From NCBI RefSeq assembly GCF_024181725.1, contig NZ_CP028908.1, positions 2,542,001 to 2,606,000 on the forward strand: a stretch of DNA of 64,000 nt. Reading direction: 5' to 3'. The position numbers and the translations under genes are program-made. Position 1 is the first letter of the stretch. Every line of letters begins with the position of its first letter. Of this stretch, positions 8,931-17,551 are shown in pieces. The notes beneath the pieces were generated by a model. The model was not told the DNA's origin. It made no database searches and saw only the letters and a list, made by a program, of their open reading frames with translations. Source of the DNA: Bradyrhizobium sp. WD16. Its GTDB lineage: Bacteria; Pseudomonadota; Alphaproteobacteria; Rhizobiales; Xanthobacteraceae.

Positions 8931-9899
8931 ATGACCATGCCCGCGCTCTTCAAGGGTCGTCTGACGCTGCCGGTGATCGGATCGCCGCTTTTCATCATCT
9001 CCAATCCGGATCTGGTCATCGCCCAGTGCAAGGCCGGCGTGGTCGGCTCGTTTCCGGCGTTGAACGCCCGTCCGGCGGCGCTGCTCGACGAGTGGCTGGC
9101 GCGCATCATCGAGGAACTCGCCGCGTACGACCGCGCGCATCCCGAGCGGCCGTCGGCGCCTTTCGCGGTCAACCAGATCGTCCACAAGTCGAACAACCGG
9201 CTCGATGAGGACATGGCGCTCTGCGAGAAATACAAAGTGCCCATGATCATCACCTCGCTCGGCGCGCGCGAGGAGCTCAACCAGGCCGTGCATGGCTGGG
9301 GCGGCATTACCTTCCACGACGTGATCAACCAGACCTTCGCCCACAAGGCGGTCGAGAAGGGGGCCGACGGTCTGGTGCTGGTTGCCGCGGGCGCCGGCGG
9401 TCATGCCGGGCAGCTTTCGCCCTTCGCCTTCGTGGCCGAGACCCGGAAGTGGTTCAACGGCCCGCTCGCGCTGTCGGGAGCGATCGGCAACGGTCGCGCC
9501 ATCCGCGCCGCCCGGGTCCTCGGTGCCGACTTCGCCTACATTGGTTCTGCCTTCATCGCGACCAGAGAGGCCAATGCGGTCGATGACTACAAGCAGATGA
9601 TCACCTCCTCGAGCGCCTCCGACATCATCTATTCCAATCTCTTCACCGGCGTGCACGGCAATTACCTCAAGCCCTCCATCGTCGCCGCCGGCCTCGATCC
9701 CGACAACCTGCCGGTGTCCGATCCTTCCGCGATGAATTTCGGCACCGATGCCAGCGGCGAGCGCGCCAAGCCCAAGGCCTGGAAGGAGATCTGGGGCAGC
9801 GGCCAGGGCATCGGCAGCATCGATGACGTGGTGCCCGCGGCCGAGCTGATCGCCCGCTTCAGGAAGGAATATGCCGAGGCGATCGACCCGCCGTTGTGA
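8931..9899 (+). CDS. Nitronate monooxygenase family protein (2-nitropropane dioxygenase-like)
   Basis: FMN-dependent TIM-barrel enzyme of 322 aa that oxidises alkyl nitronates. Visible features are the N-terminal PVIGSPLFIISNPDLV, the AGAGGHAG phosphate-binding turn (about 152-160), and LSGAIGNGRAIRAARVLGADFAYIGSAF in the second phosphate-binding region. The family also includes enoyl reductase-like proteins, so the substrate is uncertain. The TGA stop lies 2 bases before the CTAG of a repeat cluster. Confidence 0.82.
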   Translation: MTMPALFKGRLTLPVIGSPLFIISNPDLVIAQCKAGVVGSFPALNARPAALLDEWLARIIEELAAYDRAHPERPSAPFAVNQIVHKSNNRLDEDMALCEKYKVPMIITSLGAREELNQAVHGWGGITFHDVINQTFAHKAVEKGADGLVLVAAGAGGHAGQLSPFAFVAETRKWFNGPLALSGAIGNGRAIRAARVLGADFAYIGSAFIATREANAVDDYKQMITSSSASDIIYSNLFTGVHGNYLKPSIVAAGLDPDNLPVSDPSAMNFGTDASGERAKPKAWKEIWGSGQGIGSIDDVVPAAELIARFRKEYAEAIDPPL

Positions 9900-9901
9900 C
9901 G

Positions 9902-10139
9902 CTAGTGTGGCGTCTCGCAATTGCCTATGCCCTTCGCGGCAAGCCCCAGTAGGCAATTGCGAGACATAAGCCACACTAGCTTTTTGATTTTGCTAGTGTC
10001 CCGATGTCTCCGAATTACCGTGCGAAGGTGAGGCAAATGAAGCGGTAATTCGGAGACAGGACACTAGTGTCCCCTTGTTTCCAACGTTCGTATGAGCGCC
10101 TGCTGCAATGGGATACGAACGTTGGAAACGCCACACTAG
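9902..10139. repeat. Composite palindromic cluster 3: C-spacer-B-A
   Basis: Inverted relative to cluster 1, it holds C (9902-9979), the spacer CTTTTTGATTTTG, B (9993-10067) and A (10064-10139), all with intact CTAG ends. B and A share one CTAG. The cluster fills the gap between two convergent genes. Its right CTAG supplies the TAG stop of the nuclease-like gene on the minus strand (10136-10138). Confidence 0.92.
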
Positions 10140-10885
10140 CGCCGTGTCTCGCGGCAGCTCGCCAGTTCGGCCTCTTCCTTCGAGCAGAACCAGCGATCGC
10201 CGTTTTCCGGGGCCATGGAGATGCGCGCGTACCAGCGGCCGCCGGGCAGGTGATAGATGCAGGTGCCCGAGCGGTTGACGTGGCCCTTGATGGCGCAATC
10301 GGGCGACGGCGGTCTGGAATCCGAGCGGCCGCGCATCAGTGTGACCCGGCTCGCCGGGGTCACGTCGACGCTGCCCAGCACCGGGGCCTGCTTGTTGCGT
10401 CGTCGCCATTCGGGCGGGGCGATGAAGGCGCCGGCCCACAGCCCGGCCTTCTCCGTCTTGGCGGCGGCCTCATCCGCCGCGTAATCATGCGCCACCCGGG
10501 TCACCGCCACCGCCCAGCCGGACCGCACCAGCCACTTGCCGATATCCTCGCCGTCCACGGTGCATTTCGCCACGGTGCGGCCGTAGCTGTCGGCGCGCAG
10601 CGTCTGGCAGCTCCACGGCTTCTTGTCGACATGGCTGGTAAGCTCGTCGCGGGCCGAGAGCCCGCAGGTCCAGCGCGCCCCGGCGGCGTCGAGACACAAT
10701 TGTTCGGGCGAAGGCGCGGCGACGGCCGCCAGGCGGATATGCGTCTTGCCGATCACGACCGACTCGCCGCTGACGATGTGGGGGATGCCGCTGATCTCGG
10801 CGGCGCCGGCCGAGCCGGTCGAAAGACCCGCCAGAACCACGGCCGTCGCGGCGGCGGTCCGTTGCAGCATCGAACTGATCGCCAT
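10136..10885 (-). CDS. Exported thermonuclease-like (SNc fold) protein
   Basis: The 249 aa product has a signal peptide (to about GAAEIS) and a staphylococcal-nuclease-like domain (about 30-165) recognisable from IRLAAVAAPSPEQLC, SYGRTVAKCTVDGEDIGKWLV and the AAKTEKAGLWAGAFIAPPEWR ending. The classical catalytic Arg/Glu set is not clearly conserved, so activity is uncertain. The C-terminal 70 residues contain CAIKGHVN, CIYHLPGGRWYARI and RWFCSKEEAELA. This Cys-rich pattern is typical of a small domain that often follows SNc domains in rhizobial proteins. The start at 10885 is chosen for the signal peptide. The TAG stop is part of a repeat module. Confidence 0.72.
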   Translation of the reverse strand: MAISSMLQRTAAATAVVLAGLSTGSAGAAEISGIPHIVSGESVVIGKTHIRLAAVAAPSPEQLCLDAAGARWTCGLSARDELTSHVDKKPWSCQTLRADSYGRTVAKCTVDGEDIGKWLVRSGWAVAVTRVAHDYAADEAAAKTEKAGLWAGAFIAPPEWRRRNKQAPVLGSVDVTPASRVTLMRGRSDSRPPSPDCAIKGHVNRSGTCIYHLPGGRWYARISMAPENGDRWFCSKEEAELASCRETRR

Positions 10886-11080
10886 CTTGGTTCCCGTCGT
10901 TGAAAACGCTTGCGCCCTGCCGAGCCGGGGGCTCGAAAGCCGATGCCCGTGTCTCCGGCGGCATGAAATCACCCCTGCAACATGCATTGCAGGGGTGGGG
11001 TGGCCGGCGAGTCAAGAGCGGGCGATTCAACAATCGGTGTAGTCGGCCGGCCGGGCGGGCCGTAGCATGCGCATGCGCCG

Positions 11081-11908
11081 TTAAAGCGAGGCGACCATCT
11101 TCTCCATGCCGATGACGCGGGCGAGGCTGATGATCTCGGCTTTCTGGTCGGACCGCATCTGCATCAGGAATGGCAGCGCCGCGGTCTTGAGCCGCTCGAC
11201 TTCCGGCGTCGTGGTGTCGACCGGCACGGTGGCGCCACGGGCCTTGCGATTGGCCTCGTAGATCTGGTGCAGCACCCCGCGCAGCGCCGCCTCGATCTCC
11301 GGCCAGAGCTGCTGCTGGCTCGGGGAGAGCCGCAGCCGCTGCTTCAGCGCGGCGATCTGGTTGTCGTTGAGGAGCACATTGGTCGGCTTCGGCCTGGTCG
11401 CTTTGGTCGTGGCGGCGACCGTCCTCCCGGTATTCTGTTGTTCGATGGTTCGCTTGTCTGCGGGCTGCGTCTCGGCGCTCTGCGGTTTGATGCTCTCGTC
11501 GGGCGCCGTCTGCAGAGCGGCATAGGCCCGCGCCGTGGTTTCGGCGAGGTTCGGCAAGCCCTGGGCCGCGGCTGCCGTGACAACCGGATCTCTCGGCGCC
11601 AGTGCCACGAGCTCCACCGGCAGGCGGTCGCCCTTGCTTTCGGCATTGGCGGCAGGGAATTCCGGAGGGGGCATATCCGCCAGGCGGCGCAGGTCGGAAG
11701 CCTGAGGCGGCTGATGGGTGGCGAGGGTATTGGCGAAGGCGATTGCCCCGGCGCCGATGCCGACGCCGGCGCCGGCAAGGGCCAGAAATCCGAAAACAGC
11801 TCTCAGGCTCACCCCAAACTCCGTCCGACCGACGAACCGTTCACCCTTCGGCGCGTGTGTCTGCCCGAAACGAGGCGAAGGCACACCGGCGCTCTTGGTC
11901 GCAAACAC
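11081..11908 (-). CDS. Membrane-anchored LTXXQ-like protein of unknown function
   Basis: The 275 aa product has one N-terminal transmembrane segment (about 33-57), a long Ala/Pro/Gln-rich linker, and a helical C-terminal domain. That domain has two LTXXQ-like motifs (RLSPSQQQLWPEIEAAL near 192 and MRSDQKAEIISLARVIGM near the end), as in Spy/CpxP-type envelope proteins. No catalytic residues are recognisable. Orthologues in Bradyrhizobium relatives are annotated only as hypothetical, to my knowledge. The gap to 12150 holds no convincing gene. Confidence 0.6.
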   Translation of the reverse strand: MFATKSAGVPSPRFGQTHAPKGERFVGRTEFGVSLRAVFGFLALAGAGVGIGAGAIAFANTLATHQPPQASDLRRLADMPPPEFPAANAESKGDRLPVELVALAPRDPVVTAAAAQGLPNLAETTARAYAALQTAPDESIKPQSAETQPADKRTIEQQNTGRTVAATTKATRPKPTNVLLNDNQIAALKQRLRLSPSQQQLWPEIEAALRGVLHQIYEANRKARGATVPVDTTTPEVERLKTAALPFLMQMRSDQKAEIISLARVIGMEKMVASL

Positions 11909-12150
11909 CCGTTACGAGCGCCTTAACCACGACGGATTGCTAAACTTACAATCGGGAGAAGTTGGGGCGGAGCGGTGCCGGGGCCAAGGCTCCGCAGGGT
12001 TCCAACGAAGACCGGCGCCCGCCGGCGCCGTCTTGATCCGGCGCGGCCGCCTTCCGGGCGGGTCTCGATACCGCCGAGCGCGATCTCGTCGACGCCCTGA
12101 TCGTCGCAGCAATGTTTCACATCCGGCGTCATGACGTCGCGATCCGCGGC

Positions 12151-12495
12151 TCAGGCGAGAGCTTCGTGGCTGTCGGCCGGAACCTGGCCGCGATCGTTCA
12201 GGCCGTAGTCCCGCAGCACTGCCGCGACCCGCAGGCGATAGTCGCGGAAGATCCCGGCGCGGCCGGCGGCCTGGCTGCGGCGATGATCGATCTCATTGCG
12301 CCAGCGCGCGACAGCGTCCTCGTCCCGCCAGAACGAAAGCGAGACGAGCTTGCCCGGCTCGGTCAGGCTCTCGTAGCGTTCCACCGAAATGAAACCATCG
12401 ATCCGGCTCAGTTCCTCGCGCAGCCGGGCGGCATGGGCGAGGTAGTCCTCACGACGGCCGTCGGCGGGCCAGACTTCGAAGATCACGGCGATCAT
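12151..12495 (-). CDS. Antibiotic biosynthesis monooxygenase (ABM) domain protein
   Basis: The 114 aa ferredoxin-like ABM-fold protein begins MIAVIFEVWPADGR and contains IDGFISVERYES, LVSLSFWRDEDAVARWRN and IFRDYRLRVA, the usual order for the family. Members are small oxygenases or heme-degrading-like proteins, and many have no known substrate. It lies 7 bases downstream of the alpha/beta-hydrolase gene on the same strand, so the two are probably co-transcribed. Confidence 0.78.
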   Translation of the reverse strand: MIAVIFEVWPADGRREDYLAHAARLREELSRIDGFISVERYESLTEPGKLVSLSFWRDEDAVARWRNEIDHRRSQAAGRAGIFRDYRLRVAAVLRDYGLNDRGQVPADSHEALA

Positions 12496-12502
12496 GGCTG
12501 CC

Positions 12503-13543
12503 TCACTTTCTGCCCAGAAATGCGTTGGCGGCGCCATAGAGCGCCGCGCGTGCCTGCTCCAGATGCATCAGGTGCGTTCCTTGCGGGATCTTGACGTCGA
12601 TGCTGTCCGGTCCCGAACCGAGACTGGCGCGCAGGGACGCGGCGTCCGCATCAGTGCACAGACTGTCCCATTCGCCGCGCACGATCGCAATCGGCACGGT
12701 CACCGCCGCCGGATTGTAGCCGAGCTTGCCCGACCAGGCCGCCATGATGTCGGCCGCGGGGCCGGTCGGCGTCTTCACCGCGGGCGGTGATCGGGTGAGG
12801 CCGTCCTCGTCGCTGGCGAGATAGGTCGCGTTCCAGGATGGCAAGTCAGCCTCGGCCAGCACGCCGGGATGGCCGGGCGGCACGTCCTCGACGAAGCGAC
12901 GATACTGCTCCTCGAGGGTGATCAGACGCCAAGGCCCGATCGAGGGAACATCGGACAGCGTATGGCGGCGCGCGATCGGTCCGAAGAACACCGCGCGCTC
13001 GACCAGCTCCGGATGACGGGTCAGGAACAGGCCGGTGGCGATGGTGCCCCAGGAATGGGCGATGACCGACAGCCGCGATGCGCCCGTTTCGGCCAGGATG
13101 AAGCGCGCCGCCCGTTCGATCTGGTCCGCGGCCACGGGCGCCCGGCCGAGCGGCGCGCCAGGCGCAGGTGCGTCGCCTGTCATCTCCGGATAGCGCTCGG
13201 AATCGCCATAGCCGGCGAAATCGAGTCCCCAGGCCGAGAAGCCGGCCTCGTTGAGCGCGTCGGCCCAGGAGCGGCCCTCGAAGCGGAACATGATCGAACT
13301 GGCGGAGGGAAAGGTGGCGCCGTGGACATAGAGCACCGGACGGCGCCGGTCGGCGTGGCCCAGCGTTTGTTCCCGCAGGGCGAGGCGCGGCCGCCAGCCC
13401 GCGTCGGACGAGGCCGGCGATCCCGGCAAAGTGTGGGTGATGGTCTGGGCGTGGAGCATCGGCAATCCTGTGGCGACAACGGCGAGGAGCGTGGCAATCA
13501 GGCGCGTCACGTCGGGCTTCCTTCGACTGAAGGCCGACGCCAT
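12503..13543 (-). CDS. Exported alpha/beta hydrolase
   Basis: The 346 aa product has an N-terminal signal segment (about 13-32, ending LHAQT). The core has the oxyanion strand PVLYVHGATFPSA, the nucleophile elbow HSWGT (Ser about 180), an acidic residue around EWDSLC, and the late histidine in QGTHLMHLE. A GTG about 12 codons in would also give a good signal peptide. The fold is clear and the substrate is not. It sits divergently from an ArsR-type regulator 73 bases away, which may control it. Confidence 0.78.
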   Translation of the reverse strand: MASAFSRRKPDVTRLIATLLAVVATGLPMLHAQTITHTLPGSPASSDAGWRPRLALREQTLGHADRRRPVLYVHGATFPSASSIMFRFEGRSWADALNEAGFSAWGLDFAGYGDSERYPEMTGDAPAPGAPLGRAPVAADQIERAARFILAETGASRLSVIAHSWGTIATGLFLTRHPELVERAVFFGPIARRHTLSDVPSIGPWRLITLEEQYRRFVEDVPPGHPGVLAEADLPSWNATYLASDEDGLTRSPPAVKTPTGPAADIMAAWSGKLGYNPAAVTVPIAIVRGEWDSLCTDADAASLRASLGSGPDSIDVKIPQGTHLMHLEQARAALYGAANAFLGRK

Positions 13544-13615
13544 AGCCGCCGAGACCGATGCGACGCTTCGGCCGTTGCCGAAGCGTCGACCGGATTGCTG
13601 TGCTAAAATGAATCC

Positions 13616-14293
13616 ATGCGGGAAGGACCAGACATCGCGGGCGTGGCGGCGCTGCTCGGCGATCCGGCGCGTGCCAGCATCCTCGGCGCGCTGATGGCGG
13701 GCCAGGCTCTCACTGCGGGCGAGCTCGCCACGACCGCCGGCGTGATGCCGCAGACCGCCAGCGGTCACCTGGCGCAATTGCGCGAGGCGGGGCTGATCGC
13801 GGTCGAGCAGCAGGGGCGCCATCGCTACTACCGGCTGGCGGGGGCCGACGTCGCCGCGGCGATCGAGGCGCTGATGGATCTCGCCGCCCAGGCCGGACGG
13901 CGGCGAACCCGGCCCGGGCCGCGGGACCCGCAATTGCGCGCGGCGCGGGTCTGTTACGATCATCTCGCCGGCGCCAAGGGTGTCGATCTGTTCGCCCGTC
14001 TTTGCCGCAACGGCCTCGTCGCCCTCGATGGCGGCGCGATCGATATCACTGCTGCCGGCGCGGTGCGCTTCGAGCGATTCGGCGTCGACGTCGCCGGTCT
14101 GCGTCGCGCCCGCCGTCCGCTCTGTCGTACCTGTCTCGACTGGAGCGAACGCCGGCCGCATCTCGCCGGCGCGCTCGGCGCGGCGCTGCTGTCGCGCCTC
14201 TATGCGCTCGGCTGGGCGCGGCGCATCGACCAGACCCGCGTCATCGCCTTCTCGCCGCGCGGCGAGGCGGAGTTCGCCAGGCTGTTCGGCTGA
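13616..14293 (+). CDS. ArsR-type winged-helix regulator with extended C-terminal domain
   Basis: The 225 aa product has an N-terminal ArsR DNA-binding domain (about 8-85: LLGDPARASILGAL, LTAGELATTAGVMPQTASGHLAQLREAGLI, GRHRYYRLA). The extra C-terminal domain carries the signature RPLCRTCLDWSERRPHLAGALG, whose CRTC pair could bind a metal or sense redox. It is transcribed away from the alpha/beta hydrolase. Members of this longer ArsR group often regulate the divergent gene, which is inference here. Confidence 0.8.
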   Translation: MREGPDIAGVAALLGDPARASILGALMAGQALTAGELATTAGVMPQTASGHLAQLREAGLIAVEQQGRHRYYRLAGADVAAAIEALMDLAAQAGRRRTRPGPRDPQLRAARVCYDHLAGAKGVDLFARLCRNGLVALDGGAIDITAAGAVRFERFGVDVAGLRRARRPLCRTCLDWSERRPHLAGALGAALLSRLYALGWARRIDQTRVIAFSPRGEAEFARLFG

Positions 14294-14355
14294 ACCTCGT
14301 CTGCAGGCATTGACTTAAATCCCGGCGCATTCACGAGGGGCGGCAGGTCCATCGC

Positions 14356-14369
14356 TTGACCTCGATCAA
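14356..14369. promoter_or_regulatory. FNR/FixK-like box upstream of the amidase gene
   Basis: TTGACCTCGATCAA matches the TTGA-N6-TCAA pattern. Its centre is about 70 bases before the ATG at 14433, so a class II position would place transcription start near 14404. Confidence 0.5.
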
Positions 14370-14432
14370 TCAGGCCCGCGTTGTCGTCCTGCTATTGTTC
14401 GCGCGGCCGTTGAAGACATCAGGGGTTCCGCA

Positions 14433-15506
14433 ATGAAACCGCATCGTTCTCCGTTCGCCAAAACCGCTCTGTTGCTGCTCGTTGCCGGTGCGGCGACCGT
14501 GGCGCAGCCGGCGGCGTATGGCTGCACGCGGCTGGTCTATCTCGGTGCTCAGAACAACGTCGTCACCGCGCGGTCGATGGACTGGAATAGCGACATCGCC
14601 ACCAATCTGTGGATCTTTCCGCGCGGCATGTCGCGGAACGGCGAGGCCGGCGCCAATTCGATCCGCTGGACCTCGAAATACGGCAGCGTGATCGCGTCGG
14701 CTTACGACATCTCGACGTCGGATGGCATGAACGAGGCCGGCCTGGTCGCCAATATCCTGTGGCTGACGGAATCGGAATATCCGAAATTCGACGGCTCGAA
14801 GCCGGGCCTGTCGATCGCCGCCTGGGCGCAATATGTCCTCGACAACTTCGCCACCGTCGACGAGGCGGTCGCGGCGCTGGCGCGCGAGCCCTTCACCGTC
14901 GTCACCGCCAAGGTGCCCGGTCAGCAGCTGCTCGCGACGCTGCATCTGTCGCTCTCGGACGCCAGCGGCGACAGCGCCATCATCGAGTATATCGGCGGCA
15001 AGCAGATCATCCATCACGACCGCAAGTACCAGGTGATGACCAATTCGCCGACCTTCGACCAGCAGCTCGCGCTCGATGCCTATTGGCAGGAGATCGGCGG
15101 CACGGTGATGCTGCCGGGCACCAACCGCGCCGCGGATCGCTTCGCGCGGGCCTCCTTCTACGTCAACGCCATCCCCAAGGCGGAAGATCCCGACCGCGCG
15201 CTGGCGAGCGTGTTCGGCGTCATCCGCAACGTCTCGGTGCCCTACGGCATCTCGACGCCGGACCAGCCCAATATCTCGTCGACCCGCTGGCGCAGCGTCG
15301 TCGACCACAAGCGCAAGCTCTATTTCTTCGAATCGGCGCTGACGCCGAACACCTTCTGGGTCGATCTGGCGGCGATCGATTTCTCCGCCGAGAAGGGCAA
15401 GGTGAAAAAGCTCGATCTCGGTCCCGATCAGAGCCGGACCTATTCCGGCGACACCACCGGGGACTTCCGCGAGGCGGCGCCATTCAAATTCGAGGGGCTG
15501 CCGTAG
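14433..15506 (+). CDS. Periplasmic choloylglycine-hydrolase family amidase (linear amide C-N hydrolase)
   Basis: An Ntn-hydrolase of 357 aa. A signal peptide runs to about residue 30. The next residue is Cys31 (YGCTRLVY), the expected N-terminal nucleophile after processing. Further family features are ARSMDWNSD (conserved Arg and Asp), DGMNEAGLVANILWL, VMTNSPTFDQQ and a late Arg in SSTRWRSVVD. Family members cleave bile salts, penicillin V or acyl-homoserine lactones. The periplasmic location is inferred from the signal peptide, and the substrate is not readable. An FNR/FixK-like box lies upstream. Confidence 0.85.
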   Translation: MKPHRSPFAKTALLLLVAGAATVAQPAAYGCTRLVYLGAQNNVVTARSMDWNSDIATNLWIFPRGMSRNGEAGANSIRWTSKYGSVIASAYDISTSDGMNEAGLVANILWLTESEYPKFDGSKPGLSIAAWAQYVLDNFATVDEAVAALAREPFTVVTAKVPGQQLLATLHLSLSDASGDSAIIEYIGGKQIIHHDRKYQVMTNSPTFDQQLALDAYWQEIGGTVMLPGTNRAADRFARASFYVNAIPKAEDPDRALASVFGVIRNVSVPYGISTPDQPNISSTRWRSVVDHKRKLYFFESALTPNTFWVDLAAIDFSAEKGKVKKLDLGPDQSRTYSGDTTGDFREAAPFKFEGLP

Positions 15507-15544
15507 CGCGATCGGCACCCCTGCAGGCGCGGCCGTCAACCGGC

Positions 15545-15561
15545 TTGGACGGAATGTCCAA
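15545..15561. promoter_or_regulatory. Inverted repeat TTGGAC-N5-GTCCAA upstream of the bd-like operon
   Basis: This perfect 6-base inverted repeat lies about 65 bases before the first ATG of the operon (15627) and inside the only intergenic gap in front of it. It is a candidate operator. I cannot assign the regulator. Confidence 0.35.
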
Positions 15562-15626
15562 TCCCGGCATTGGGCTCGAGCCGCTATCTGCCCCTCACGA
15601 ATTATTTCTCTGGGAGGGGCGGGGTG

Positions 15627-16061
15627 ATGGCGCGCGCGAGGAAATGGCTGCAAGGCGTCTCGGACTGGCTTGAGGCAGGAGCTCACCGGGCCACCATCGT
15701 GAATGTGGTCATGCTGTCGGCCATTCTCGCGATCGCCGACAGCGCAGCCCTCTACATGATGGTCGGCGGTGGGATCGTCCTGCTCGCGGGAGGCCGCTTT
15801 TTCCTGGGTGCGGTGGGCCGAACCTATGCCTGCCGCCGTGCGATGAATCCCTATCAGCTCGCGCTCATCTGGATTCCGGGAGGGCTTGCGGTCTGTCTTG
15901 CCGTCGCCGCGCTCGGCCTCGTCACGGCCGATTCGGCGCCCCGGCTCGCCTATGGCCTCGGTGCGCTTCTGTTCGCCGTCGAGAATGCGATGCTGACCCT
16001 GGCGGGGGCGGAACTGTCCGCCGAGCCCGCCCCCGGCACCGCCGTCGGGGAGGCCGCCTGA
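15627..16061 (+). CDS. Small membrane protein, first gene of bd-like operon
   Basis: The 144 aa product has three or four hydrophobic segments (about 23-40, 42-58, 78-98, 108-125) and a short polar C-terminus. No ligand motif is recognisable. The ATG at 15627 follows a strong GGGAGGGG site. Its stop overlaps the ATG of the next gene (TGATG), so it is translationally coupled to the heme-c-containing subunit and is probably an accessory or structural subunit. The function is inferred from context only. Confidence 0.72.
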   Translation: MARARKWLQGVSDWLEAGAHRATIVNVVMLSAILAIADSAALYMMVGGGIVLLAGGRFFLGAVGRTYACRRAMNPYQLALIWIPGGLAVCLAVAALGLVTADSAPRLAYGLGALLFAVENAMLTLAGAELSAEPAPGTAVGEAA

Positions 16062-17551
16062 TGGATTTCCCGGTCTTCCATCTCGATCTCGTCGGCAATC
16101 GCTGGCTGGTTGCGACGATCGCGATCCTGCATGTCCTCGTCAATCACGGCCTCGCCGTCGGCATGATGCCGCTCGTCGCGGCCATGGAATGGTACGGGCA
16201 CAAGAAGCACGACCCGCGCTGGGACGCCCTGGCCTACCGGATCCTGTTCTTCTGCTTCCTCATCACGACGACCGTCGGGGCGCTGACCGGCGTCGGCATC
16301 TGGCTGTCGGTCTCGCTGGTCAATCCCTATTCGATCGCCAGCCTCATCCGGGTCTTCTTCTGGGCGTGGTTCACCGAATGGCTCGTCTTCATCACCGAAG
16401 TCTGCCTGATCCTCGCCTATACACTGACCTGGAAGAAGTGGAGCGCCGGCGGCGCGCGGACGAAGGTGAGGCATATCCGACTCGGCTTCGCGCTGGCGCT
16501 CTTCTCCTGGGTGACGATGGCGATCATCGTCGCGATCCTCGGCTTCATGATGGATCCCGGAAACTGGCTGACCGATCATGCCTTCTGGACCGGAGTGCTC
16601 AACCCCCTTTACCTGCCCCAGCTCGCCTTCCGCACGCCACTCGCCGCGGCCATGGCCGGTGTCGTCGCCATGTTCCTCATCCTCTTCTTTACGAGGAAGA
16701 CGGATGGCTTCCGGCACGAAGCGCTTCGTGCGGTGGGGCTGTGGACCCTCGCCTTCGCGCCGTTCGTGCTGGTCGCGGGCTGGTGGTACTATACGTCCGT
16801 GCCGGTCGTGATGCTCAACAATCTCGGCGTCTCCCTGGCGACGCTCCAGTTCAGCGACTGGCAGGATACCTTTCTCAAGGCCGCCGTGGTCACGGTCGTG
16901 ACGATCCTGATCGTCGTGCAGTTCGCGATTGCGCGACCGAACCTGCTTCCCCGTATCGCCCTCGTCGTCCCCTTCGCCGCCATCCTGTGGATGACCGGCC
17001 ATTTCGAGCGGGTGCGCGAATTCATCCGTAAACCCTACGTCATCGGCAGGTACATGTATGCCAACGGCATCCGCGTGAGTGATTACGCGCTGCTGCAGCG
17101 GGACGGCATTCTCGCTTACGCGGCCTATTCGAACCCGCTGACCGAGGCGGAGACGGTCGGGCTGCCGGAGGGACTGTCGAACGAGGAGCGGGCGGCGCGT
17201 CTCGATCGCATTCAAAAGGGCAAGGATGTCTTCATGGACGCCTGCTCGCGCTGCCACACCGGGCATGGCGTCAACAGCATCACCAGCCACCTGCAGCGGA
17301 TGTTCGGCGATCAGCCCTGGACCCCTGAACTGACGGCCGGCTACATCGAGGGAATGCACGATGCGCAGCCCTACATGCCGCCGTTCCCCGGCAACAAGAA
17401 CGAGTTGCAATTGCTCGGCGCCTATCTCGAGCACCTCCAGCACAACAAGGCGCCGGTCCCGGGCGCGCAGACCGCGGGCATCCTCGTCAATGGCGATGCC
17501 GCGCCACGCGTCGCCGCCTCCGGCAACCGGGAAGAGGCCGCCGCGCGATGA
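16061..17551 (+). CDS. Cytochrome bd-superfamily (CydA-like) subunit with C-terminal cytochrome c domain
   Basis: The 496 aa product has an N-terminal half of about eight transmembrane helices, with a CydA-like opening helix containing His24 and His29, TTTVGALTGVGIW (about 69-81), and a helix with two acidic residues (E106, E113, in TEWLVFITE). After about residue 375 a soluble cytochrome c domain follows. It has a CSRCH heme-binding site (C395, C398, H399) and a likely distal Met439 in YMPPFPG. The bd superfamily transfers quinol electrons to oxygen, and some branches carry a heme-c tail. Whether this one is an oxidase or another quinol-dependent complex cannot be decided from sequence alone. 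Its stop overlaps the next start (ATGA). Confidence 0.7.
   Translation: MDFPVFHLDLVGNRWLVATIAILHVLVNHGLAVGMMPLVAAMEWYGHKKHDPRWDALAYRILFFCFLITTTVGALTGVGIWLSVSLVNPYSIASLIRVFFWAWFTEWLVFITEVCLILAYTLTWKKWSAGGARTKVRHIRLGFALALFSWVTMAIIVAILGFMMDPGNWLTDHAFWTGVLNPLYLPQLAFRTPLAAAMAGVVAMFLILFFTRKTDGFRHEALRAVGLWTLAFAPFVLVAGWWYYTSVPVVMLNNLGVSLATLQFSDWQDTFLKAAVVTVVTILIVVQFAIARPNLLPRIALVVPFAAILWMTGHFERVREFIRKPYVIGRYMYANGIRVSDYALLQRDGILAYAAYSNPLTEAETVGLPEGLSNEERAARLDRIQKGKDVFMDACSRCHTGHGVNSITSHLQRMFGDQPWTPELTAGYIEGMHDAQPYMPPFPGNKNELQLLGAYLEHLQHNKAPVPGAQTAGILVNGDAAPRVAASGNREEAAAR

Noticed and set aside
11909-12150. Short minus-strand ORFs between the LTXXQ-like and ABM genes
   Set aside because: They are Arg-rich, without ribosome site or recognisable motif.
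13544-14161. N-terminal extension of the alpha/beta hydrolase on the minus strand
   Set aside because: It lies antisense to the ArsR-type regulator and precedes the evident signal peptide.
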